From Schleiferiaceae bacterium (GTDB lineage Bacteria; Bacteroidota; Bacteroidia; Flavobacteriales; Schleiferiaceae), in assembly GCA_022424815.1 (NCBI GenBank), contig JAKMGS010000109.1:1-5677 (forward strand): a DNA stretch of 5,677 nt. The letters are read 5' to 3'. Shown here piece by piece: positions 1 to 5,677 of this stretch. The notes beneath the pieces are model-generated. The model was not told where the DNA came from and did no database searches. It saw only the letters and a program-made list of their open reading frames with translations. Both the position numbers and the translations under genes were made by a program. The first letter of the stretch is position 1, and the number at the start of each line of letters is the position of its first letter.

Positions 1-705
1 CTGTACAGGCTTTTTCTCTTTGGGTGAACTTGTCGGAATCTTCTCCCCACGCAACGCACGCGAGCGCAAGATTGCATTACGAACTGCTTCTGGCAAATGA
101 CTTACATCTTCTGGAACAGCAGTCGGTTTTACTGGGGCAGCTTTCGGTTCTGGAGTGTCCAATTTCACTGGCTCCTTCACCTCTGTCTTAGGCTTCACCG
201 CCTCCGACTTTTGGGCCTCTGCCTCTGCCTTCGCCGCCTGCTTTTTCTCTGTCTTAGACTTTGCAGGTTCCGGTGCTTTCTCGACTTTCTTCTTCGCCGG
301 CTCTTCAGCCTTCACCGGCTCCACAGCCTTTTTCTTTGGCTCGGACTTCTTCTCAGGCGTAGTTTCTTTCTCCGCAGCTTTAGCCGCCACCTCAACTTCT
401 TCCACCTTACCCGCTTCGGCCACCTCGGTAAAATCTACCACTGGCACCTCCTTAGCACTCTCCATACCTGGGATAGGCGTATCATGAAATTCTTTGAGTG
501 CTGCACGGTTCGGCGTGGCTATGGCCGCACGTTTAATCTGACCCGGCAGCAAATAGCTCTCCTTTTTCTGCAATGCCTTCATGTACAACGCATGCAACGG
601 AGCCGCATATGGAAAATCATCCACAGCCTGCTTTAGGCCGATCAAATCCTCCGAAGTAATCTGCTCCGGATGCTTGAACAAGGTGTTGATTTTCTTTGCG
701 TTCAT
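1..705 (-). CDS. Bacteroidota TPR-family-like protein with Lys/Ala/Glu/Pro-rich linker, C-terminus cut by window edge
   Basis: The frame is open for 235 codons from ATG at 705 to the left edge with no stop, so the C-terminus lies outside. Residues 1-75 look like a compact helical domain: an HPEQIT turn near 12-17, an FPYAAPLHALYMKAL segment at 31-45, and a basic helix with IKRAAIATPNRAAL at 57-70. This resembles the N-terminus of Bacteroidota proteins annotated as tetratricopeptide-repeat or hypothetical, often encoded next to lptE. Residues about 83-198 are low complexity, built from Lys, Ala, Glu, Pro and Val in short KAEEPAKK-like units, and should be disordered. A short helix (HLPEAVRNAILRSRALRG) follows at 203-220. 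There is no signal peptide or membrane segment, so a cytoplasmic location is inferred. The ATG directly follows the lptE stop (TAAATG), which supports this start and translational coupling. Related proteins usually end in one or two TPR-like repeats, which cannot be seen here. The function is unknown and no partner can be named. The gene is real with high confidence; the family label is from memory. Confidence 0.85.
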   Translation of the reverse strand, partial: MNAKKINTLFKHPEQITSEDLIGLKQAVDDFPYAAPLHALYMKALQKKESYLLPGQIKRAAIATPNRAALKEFHDTPIPGMESAKEVPVVDFTEVAEAGKVEEVEVAAKAAEKETTPEKKSEPKKKAVEPVKAEEPAKKKVEKAPEPAKSKTEKKQAAKAEAEAQKSEAVKPKTEVKEPVKLDTPEPKAAPVKPTAVPEDVSHLPEAVRNAILRSRALRGEKIPTSSPKEKKPVQ

Positions 706-1209
706 TTACCAATTTGCGATGGCTCTATTCAGCACATCTTCTCGTAATTCTTTGATGATTTCTGCAGCCAATTCGTTCTCAATATCGGAAAAATTAATGT
801 CCGCATCGTAGGGACGAGAACGACTAAACCGAGTATTGAAATTATTCTCTGGGGCCAATTCATTGATGAACTCCACCTGCACACTTATAGTAAACAGCAT
901 CTGAGCCACCTCACTGGGACCTCGTGCCGCCTGCGGCCGCAAACTGTATTCGTTTATTTCGCCGCTGATATACATGTCGGCCGGCCCCTGAACGAGCTCC
1001 AGCGGCGTCTGCTGCACAAAAATATCTTTGATCGCTTCGGTCACCCACTGCGACGCCTCCGGGTTCACAATCTGTGCATTATTATCAAAAAAGTCTACCT
1101 GCATCGTCTTCGCATCCCCCACATTACCGCCCGTAAAGCTGTACCCGCCTTTGCAGGAAGACAGCGCCAGTGCGAGAAATAGGATGGATATGCGGCAGAA
1201 TTGGACCAT
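706..1209 (-). CDS. lptE: LptE-family LPS-assembly outer-membrane lipoprotein
   Basis: This 167-residue lipoprotein is the likely partner of the LptD beta-barrel, with which LptE forms the plug-and-barrel translocon that inserts lipopolysaccharide into the outer leaflet of the outer membrane. Residues 1-18 form a short type II signal peptide with a hydrophobic core (ISILFLALAL) and lipobox LSSC, giving Cys19 as the lipidated residue. The mature protein begins CKGGYSFTGG, typical of Bacteroidota LptE. Two segments, SQWVTEAIKDIFVQQTPLELV (in two parts, about 54-74) and ADMYISGEINEYSLRP (about 77-92), match the alpha/beta pattern of the family. Length is normal. No acidic cluster follows Cys19, so it lacks the Bacteroidota surface-export signal and should face the periplasm. 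The start overlaps the upstream stop by one base (TAATG) and the stop abuts the next ATG, so it is an internal operon gene. lptD is not in the window. Confidence is good from N-terminus, size and context, although the family is divergent. Confidence 0.88.
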   Translation of the reverse strand: MVQFCRISILFLALALSSCKGGYSFTGGNVGDAKTMQVDFFDNNAQIVNPEASQWVTEAIKDIFVQQTPLELVQGPADMYISGEINEYSLRPQAARGPSEVAQMLFTISVQVEFINELAPENNFNTRFSRSRPYDADINFSDIENELAAEIIKELREDVLNRAIANW

Positions 1210-2426
1210 TATTCCAAATTATATTGTTTGATCTTGCGATACAAGGTACGTTCAGAAATGCCCAATTCCTTCGCGGCAACCTTCCGCTTTCCATTCGACT
1301 TTTCCAACGCCTTCTTGATCAACTCCACTTCTTTGTCCACCAAGCTCAAATTCTCAATCTCAATGGTATTCTCATCCTCATTGAAATCCTCGTACTGCTC
1401 GCGATCGATGAAAGTCACCGCCCCGTCCGTCGGACTGTACTCTCCCGCAATCTTCGGGTACTCGCGCTGCATGCCTTCGTACATGCCTTCGCCCGAAGCC
1501 ACCGCATTTTTCAATGCATTGATTTCCGCGCGCATTTCAAACAACAGCTTGTACAACGCCTCACGCTCCTTCGCAAAATCCGCATTTGATAAATTATCAT
1601 CGCTCAATCGAGTATTGGCCAATGCCGGCAAATTCGAGGCATCCACCTGAGGCAAATAGGCCTTCAGCACCTCCTTACCCACCAAGCGCGAGGTCTCAAT
1701 CACACTCATCTGCTCCGCCAGGTTGCGCAATTGACGAATGTTTCCTGGCCAACGGTATTGCTCAAGTAATCGGACCGCTTCGTCGTCCAAACGCACCGGT
1801 GGCAAATGGTATTTATTGGCGAAATCCGCCGCAAACTTTCGGAACAACAAATGGATGTCGGCCGGACGCTCTCGCAATGGCGGCAAGTTGATCTCCACCG
1901 TGTTTAATCTGTAGTACAAGTCCTCACGGAATTTGCCATTCTTGATTGCCTCGAGCATGCCCACATTCGTGGCTCCAACGACGCGAACGTCAATCTTGTT
2001 GGCGCGAGACGTACCCACTCGGATGAACTCTCCCGTTTCCAACACGCGAAGCAATCGCACTTGTGAGGGCATGGGTAATTCGCCCACTTCGTCCAAAAAG
2101 ATGGTGCCGCCGTCGGCTTCCTCGAAGTACCCTTTACGGGCGCCGGTGGCGCCCGTAAAAGCCCCTTTCTCGTGCCCAAAGAGTTCCGAATCTATGGTTC
2201 CCTCAGGAATGGCCCCACAGTTCACCGCGATGTACGGCGCATGCTTGCGGTGGCTCAATCCGTGAATAATTTTTGGGATGGCTTCTTTCCCCACCCCACT
2301 TTCTCCGGTGACCAAGACGCTGATGTCGGTCGGCGCCACACGCACAGCTTTCTCCAAGGCGCGGTCCAACAATGGACTTACCCCGATGATGCCGAAGCGT
2401 TGTTTGATGCTTTTGATATCAGACAT
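1209..2426 (-). CDS. Sigma-54-dependent transcriptional activator (AAA+ plus Fis-type HTH), no receiver domain
   Basis: A 405-residue enhancer-binding protein that should use ATP hydrolysis to open promoters held by sigma-54 RNA polymerase. The AAA+ domain starts almost at once: Walker A GESGVGKE at 41-48, the sigma-54-contacting GAFTGA loop at 88-93, Walker B GGTIFLDEVGE at 106-116, sensor I VVGATN at 149-154, arginine-finger region REDLYYRL at 167-174, and WPGNIRQL of the lid at 226-233. All key residues are intact. Residues about 261-360 are a weakly conserved linker with a probable coiled coil (280-310) and an acidic stretch (340-360). A Fis-type HTH (KVAAKELGISERTLYRKIKQ) ends the protein. 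There is no response-regulator, GAF or PAS domain. The frame extends 20 codons upstream to an ATG at 2486, but that lies inside the miaB tail; MSDIKSIKQRFGIIG at 2426 fits the family and leaves a 17-bp gap. No Shine-Dalgarno is visible. The same gene sits beside miaB and lptE in many Bacteroidota. Its target genes are unknown. Confidence 0.93.
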   Translation of the reverse strand: MSDIKSIKQRFGIIGVSPLLDRALEKAVRVAPTDISVLVTGESGVGKEAIPKIIHGLSHRKHAPYIAVNCGAIPEGTIDSELFGHEKGAFTGATGARKGYFEEADGGTIFLDEVGELPMPSQVRLLRVLETGEFIRVGTSRANKIDVRVVGATNVGMLEAIKNGKFREDLYYRLNTVEINLPPLRERPADIHLLFRKFAADFANKYHLPPVRLDDEAVRLLEQYRWPGNIRQLRNLAEQMSVIETSRLVGKEVLKAYLPQVDASNLPALANTRLSDDNLSNADFAKEREALYKLLFEMRAEINALKNAVASGEGMYEGMQREYPKIAGEYSPTDGAVTFIDREQYEDFNEDENTIEIENLSLVDKEVELIKKALEKSNGKRKVAAKELGISERTLYRKIKQYNLE

Positions 2427-2443
2427 TGGTAGTGTATTAGCGT

Positions 2444-3919
2444 TTATTCGAAGACTACAGTACCGATCAAGGTCGCTGCCGTACATCTGTCTATTTTAAC
2501 TTTCACAAAATCGCCAGGCTGGAAGTCGTGGCGATCGAATACTACCACACTGTTGGTGTCGGTACGACCAAATAATTGGTCCTCACGCTTCTTAGACGTG
2601 CCCTCTACCAACACCTCGTAGGTATTGCCCACCATGGCTTCGTGGCGCAAGAGTGAATGCTTGTTTTGCAACTGGATGATCTCGTTCAATCGGCGCTTTT
2701 TCACCTCAAGAGGGATACCATCTTCCAATTTTCTCGCCGCATATGTGTTCGGGCGCTCGCTGTAGAAGAACATGTAGCCAAAATCGTATTGCACATATTC
2801 CATCAAGCTCAACGTCTCCTGGTGGTCTTCCTCGGTTTCCGTCGGGAAGCCCGCAATCATATCATGCGAAATGGCACACCCAGGAATGATTCGGCGAATG
2901 CGGTCGATCAGCGCAAAGTACTCCTCTCTGTTGTGCCCGCGGTTCATCAATTCCAAGATGCGAGACGATCCACTTTGCACCGGCAAGTGGATGTAGTTAC
3001 AGATGTTCTTGTACTTCGCAATGGTCTCGAGCACATCGTCTCGCATATCCTGCGGGTTGGACGTGGAGAATCGGATACGCATGTGTGGCACTGCCTCAGC
3101 AACCATCGCCATGAGGTCCGCGAAATGCACCGCGCTGGCCTTAGCCAAATCCGATGCCTTATCAAAGTCCTTCTTCAGTCCGCCTCCGTACCACAGGTAG
3201 CTGTCGACGTTCTGTCCCAAGAGGGTAATTTCTTTGTAGCCCTGGCTCGCAAGGTCCAATGCCTCATCCACGATGGTTTGAGGGTTTCTCGAGCGCTCGC
3301 GTCCACGGGTGAATGGCACTACACAAAAGGTACACATGTTATCACAACCACGAGTGATGGAAATAAACGCACTTACGCCATTTCCGCCTAAGCGAACCGG
3401 TTCAATATCGTCGTAGGTCTCTTCCTTGCTCAGTATTACATTGACCGCCTTACGACCGCCATCGAGCTCCTCCAAAAGATTAGGGAGATCGCGGTAGGCA
3501 TCTGGTCCTACGACCAAGTCAACCAATTTTTCTTCTTCCAACAACTTTCCCTTCACGCGCTCCGCCATACAGCCCAACACGCCTATTTTCATGTCCGGGT
3601 TGGATTTCTTGTGGCCGTTGAAGTGCGCCAATCTGTTGCGAACGGTTTGTTCGGCTTTATCGCGAATCGAACAAGTGTTCAACAACACTAGATCCGCCTC
3701 AGCCGCATCTTGAGTGGTCGTATAGCCTTCTTTGGCCAATACTGAAGCGACAATTTCGCTATCTGAAAAGTTCATTTGACAGCCGTAAGACTCTATATAG
3801 AGCTTCTTGGTGCCGTTGGGATTGTTGGTCTCGTGGACCGTACCATCATGCTCGTGTGGGTTCTTATCGCCCTCGGCGTAGAGGCCCCTTCCGCTTGCGC
3901 GTTTTGTTTTTGCTTCCAT
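2444..3919 (-). CDS. miaB: tRNA-2-methylthio-N6-dimethylallyladenosine synthase MiaB
   Basis: A 491-residue radical-SAM methylthiotransferase that converts i6A37 to ms2i6A37 in tRNAs reading UNN codons, acting in the cytoplasm with two 4Fe-4S clusters. The N-terminal UPF0004 domain carries the three auxiliary-cluster cysteines: Cys47 in YGCQMN, Cys83 in NTCSIR and Cys117 in LGCMAER. The radical-SAM cluster motif is RGCDNMCTFC with Cys192, Cys196 and Cys199. HLPVQSGSSRILELMNR (311-327) and IAGFPTETEEDH (355-366) are family signatures. Residues about 424-490 form the TRAM RNA-binding domain. A segment after GQNVDSY (YLWYGGGLKKDF, about 241-252) is the Bacteroidota form of the protein. The first 37 residues are a hydrophilic extension before KKLYIESYGCQ; such extensions are common in this phylum, but the exact start is less certain than the gene. 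It is the first gene of the minus-strand operon, with its promoter in the spacer shared with topA. MtaB or RimO are alternatives, but the YGCQMN and NTCSIR context favours MiaB. Confidence 0.97.
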   Translation of the reverse strand: MEAKTKRASGRGLYAEGDKNPHEHDGTVHETNNPNGTKKLYIESYGCQMNFSDSEIVASVLAKEGYTTTQDAAEADLVLLNTCSIRDKAEQTVRNRLAHFNGHKKSNPDMKIGVLGCMAERVKGKLLEEEKLVDLVVGPDAYRDLPNLLEELDGGRKAVNVILSKEETYDDIEPVRLGGNGVSAFISITRGCDNMCTFCVVPFTRGRERSRNPQTIVDEALDLASQGYKEITLLGQNVDSYLWYGGGLKKDFDKASDLAKASAVHFADLMAMVAEAVPHMRIRFSTSNPQDMRDDVLETIAKYKNICNYIHLPVQSGSSRILELMNRGHNREEYFALIDRIRRIIPGCAISHDMIAGFPTETEEDHQETLSLMEYVQYDFGYMFFYSERPNTYAARKLEDGIPLEVKKRRLNEIIQLQNKHSLLRHEAMVGNTYEVLVEGTSKKREDQLFGRTDTNSVVVFDRHDFQPGDFVKVKIDRCTAATLIGTVVFE

Positions 3920-3960
3920 AAATCTATTCGCTCAAAACTTTACTTTCTCTTGCGATGGTT

Positions 3961-3968
3961 CAAAGATA
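3961..3968 (-). promoter_or_regulatory. Putative -7 promoter element for the miaB operon
   Basis: On the minus strand these bases read TATCTTTG, an exact match to the Bacteroidota -7 consensus TAnnTTTG. It ends about 40 bases upstream of the miaB ATG, so transcription would start with a leader of roughly 30-35 bases. The nearest upstream TTG (complement of 3983-3985) is only 14 bases away, shorter than the usual 19-21, so the -33 half is weak or absent. No Shine-Dalgarno precedes the ATG, as is normal in this phylum. This is the only good promoter candidate for the four minus-strand genes, because their internal junctions leave at most 17 bases. Confidence 0.5.
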
Positions 3969-4056
3969 CATCGGTATACTGACAATTTGTCCGGTTTGTA
4001 AAAATCTATTACGTAGTAATAAGGAAAAAGTTCATCAGTCATACATATATAAGGTG

Positions 4057-4088
4057 TTGCATCTCATTAAAAATTGGTTTTTACTTTG
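4057..4088 (+). promoter_or_regulatory. Putative promoter of topA, Bacteroidota -33/-7 type
   Basis: TTG at 4057-4059 is followed after 21 bases by TTACTTTG at 4081-4088, which matches TAnnTTTG at five of the six defined positions (second base T instead of A). The spacing agrees with Bacteroidota promoters. Transcription would begin near 4094-4098, giving a leader of about 20 bases before the ATG at 4116. No Shine-Dalgarno is present (the bases before the ATG are ACCCTTACCCACATT). The TTTGC end also forms part of a sigma-54-like TGG-TTGC arrangement at 4075-4089, discussed as a finding. Confidence 0.45.
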
Positions 4089-4115
4089 CGGCAAATTTCA
4101 ACCCTTACCCACATT

Positions 4116-5677
4116 ATGGCCAACAACCTAGTCATTGTAGAGTCACCGGCGAAAGCCAAAACCATCCAGAAATACCTTGGAAGCGATTTCACGGTAATGT
4201 CTTCATACGGTCACATTCGCGACCTGTGTGATAAAGGGATGGCCATCGACATCGAAAACGAATTCACTCCAGAATATTGCGTGTCGAAAGACAAGAAAAC
4301 CCTGGTTAAGGAATTGAAGGCCGCTGCCAAGAAAGCCGAAAAGGTCTGGCTCGCATCGGATGAGGACCGCGAAGGAGAAGCCATTGCCTGGCACCTCAGC
4401 GAAGCCTTAGAATTGAAGGAAGAAAATACCGAGCGTATTGTCTTCAATGAAATCACCAAAACCGCCATCCTACGAGCGGTAGAGAATCCTCGCAAGATCA
4501 ATAAGGAATTGGTCGATGCACAGCAAGCACGTCGCGTGCTGGATCGATTGGTAGGGTACGAATTAAGCCCTGTATTGTGGAAGAGCATCAAGCGCGGATT
4601 GAGCGCCGGTCGTGTGCAAAGTGTGGCCGTTCGATTGATTGTGGAGAAGGAGCGCGAAATCGAAGGGCATACTCCTGAAGCCTCATTTAAAGTGAGCGGA
4701 ATCTTCACCGACGGAAGCATCTCGTTCAAAGCAGATATTAGCAACGGATTCCCTACTCAAGAAGCTGCACAGAGCTTTTTACAAGATTGCTCTGGGGCCA
4801 ATTTCACCGTCGAGAGCGTAGAAATGCGCCCTGGCAAACGAAGCCCTGCCGCCCCGTTCACCACCTCTACCCTCCAGCAGGAAGCCAGTAGAAAATTAGG
4901 CTACAGCGTAAGTCAAACCATGACCCTCGCCCAACGCCTTTACGAAGCTGGACACATTACCTACATGAGAACGGACAGCTTTAACTTGAGCAACGATGCC
5001 ATCACCGGAATCGCCCAGCACGTTGAAGTACATTTCGGTCCTGAATACCACCAAGTCCGCAAATTCAGCACCAAGAGCAAGGGCGCGCAGGAAGCACACG
5101 AAGCAATCCGCCCGACCAATTTCTCTAAGACCATAGCCGGTGCCGACGACAGACAAAAGCGTCTCTATGATTTGATCTACAAGCGCACCATCGCCTCTCA
5201 AATGGCAGATGCGAAATTGGAGAATACGACCATTAAATTGGCCAATGAAAACGCTCCTTCTGCAGAGCGCTTCACTGCCCGCGGCCAAGTCATCACGTTC
5301 GACGGATTTATCAAAGTATATACCGAAGGCACGGACGACGAAAACGCAGAGACCGTAGACGGCCAATTACCTGCTGTAAGAGAAGGCGACCGCCTCTCCT
5401 ACACTGAGATTACCGCCACGCAACGCTTCACCAAGCACACCCCGCGATACACCGAAGCTTCCTTGGTAAAGAAACTTGAAGAACTGGGCATTGGACGTCC
5501 TTCGACCTACGCACCGACCATCTCTACCATCCAAAAGCGCGACTACGTGATCAAGGATAGTCTTGAAGGAAACCGACGCGATTACCAAGTCCTTACGCTC
5601 AACGCCGACGGCCTGTCCGCAACCACTGCCACAGAAACCTACGGCGCAGATAAAAACAAACTTTTCCCTACCGACAT
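4116..5677 (+). CDS. topA: DNA topoisomerase I (type IA), N-terminal 520 residues, cut by window edge
   Basis: This enzyme relaxes negative supercoils by passing one DNA strand through a transient single-strand break in the partner strand, made through a 5'-phosphotyrosine link. The frame runs from ATG at 4116 to the right edge with 520 full codons and no stop. The Toprim domain opens with VIVESPAKAKTI (Glu9) and holds the metal-binding SDEDREGE motif (Asp82, Asp84, Glu86). DAQQARRVLDRLVGYELSP (134-152) and GLSAGRVQSVAVRLI (161-175) are strong TopA signatures. The catalytic tyrosine is Tyr283 in ITYMRTDS, followed by HEAIRPT at 328-334 and GIGRPSTYAPTISTI at 458-472. All expected catalytic residues are present. 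Bacterial TopA is usually 700-850 residues, so the remaining core and the C-terminal zinc-ribbon or repeat region lie outside. MANNLVIVES is the standard N-terminus, so the start is secure. It is transcribed divergently from miaB, with a 196-bp spacer. Confidence 0.98.
   Translation, partial: MANNLVIVESPAKAKTIQKYLGSDFTVMSSYGHIRDLCDKGMAIDIENEFTPEYCVSKDKKTLVKELKAAAKKAEKVWLASDEDREGEAIAWHLSEALELKEENTERIVFNEITKTAILRAVENPRKINKELVDAQQARRVLDRLVGYELSPVLWKSIKRGLSAGRVQSVAVRLIVEKEREIEGHTPEASFKVSGIFTDGSISFKADISNGFPTQEAAQSFLQDCSGANFTVESVEMRPGKRSPAAPFTTSTLQQEASRKLGYSVSQTMTLAQRLYEAGHITYMRTDSFNLSNDAITGIAQHVEVHFGPEYHQVRKFSTKSKGAQEAHEAIRPTNFSKTIAGADDRQKRLYDLIYKRTIASQMADAKLENTTIKLANENAPSAERFTARGQVITFDGFIKVYTEGTDDENAETVDGQLPAVREGDRLSYTEITATQRFTKHTPRYTEASLVKKLEELGIGRPSTYAPTISTIQKRDYVIKDSLEGNRRDYQVLTLNADGLSATTATETYGADKNKLFPTD

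Noticed and set aside
442..457. Plus-strand TGGCAC-N5-TAGCA resembling a sigma-54 promoter
   Set aside because: It is antisense and inside a coding region with no plus-strand gene downstream. With its mismatch at -14 it is most likely chance; a similar match (TGGCAC-N5-CAGCA at 3086-3101) also sits inside miaB.
97..636. Long plus-strand open frames (97-636 and 155-487) opposite the left-edge gene
   Set aside because: They are antisense to the Lys/Ala/Glu/Pro-rich coding stretch, whose complement is poor in stop codons. Their translations are runs of Leu/Arg/Phe or Ser/Phe/Ala with no recognisable domain, while the minus frame has a coherent domain and a perfect operon junction.
2427..2486. 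Upstream ATG at 2486 giving a 425-residue activator
   Set aside because: The extra 20 residues overlap the miaB TRAM-domain coding tail and resemble nothing in the family; the ATG at 2426 gives the usual N-terminus.
2657..3391. 244-codon plus-strand open frame inside miaB
   Set aside because: It lies entirely antisense to the radical-SAM core of miaB, which is unambiguous, and its translation shows no family resemblance.
4007..4021. Interrupted palindrome TATTAC-GTA-GTAATA between the two promoters
   Set aside because: Perfect 6-bp arms with a 3-bp centre could be an operator, but a palindrome of this size is expected by chance about once in an AT-rich spacer of this length. It has no T-run, so it is not a terminator.
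1..5677. Mobile element, CRISPR array, defence island, tRNA or ncRNA
   Set aside because: Nearly all of the window is explained by five housekeeping-type genes. No direct repeats, transposase motifs, tRNA-like segments or rho-independent terminators were seen, and the only spacer longer than 20 bases is the 196-bp divergent promoter region.

Overview
The window looks like a chromosomal core region of a member of the Bacteroidota, probably a Flavobacteriales-like lineage with roughly balanced base composition. The evidence is the gene order (miaB, a sigma-54 activator, lptE and a TPR-family protein, divergent from topA), the MiaB and LptE subtype sequences, the absence of Shine-Dalgarno sequences before every start, and a TAnnTTTG-type -7 promoter element. 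I cannot place it to genus.

Layout. Bases 1-3919 hold four minus-strand genes read right to left: miaB (3919-2444), a sigma-54-dependent activator without a receiver domain (2426-1209), the LPS-assembly lipoprotein gene lptE (1209-706), and a Bacteroidota-type protein with a helical N-terminus and a long Lys/Ala/Glu/Pro-rich linker (705-1), cut by the left edge. The junctions are 17 bp, a 1-bp overlap (TAATG) and 0 bp (TAAATG), so this is almost certainly one transcription unit with translational coupling over its last three genes. Bases 3920-4115 are a divergent promoter region. Bases 4116-5677 hold the first 520 codons of topA on the plus strand, cut by the right edge.

How the genes fit together. 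MiaB modifies tRNA, LptE works in outer-membrane LPS assembly and TopA relaxes DNA. They do not form a pathway and look like a conserved housekeeping neighbourhood. The gene with the least obvious role is the activator: it keeps the complete sigma-54-engaging AAA+ machinery and a Fis-type HTH but has no sensory domain. It may act constitutively or be controlled through its level or a partner.

I see no mobile element, CRISPR array, RNA gene, phage gene or toxin/defence module, and no convincing new system. The points worth checking are the target and control of the receiver-less activator, a weak sigma-54-like motif overlapping the topA promoter, and the function of the low-complexity protein at the left edge.
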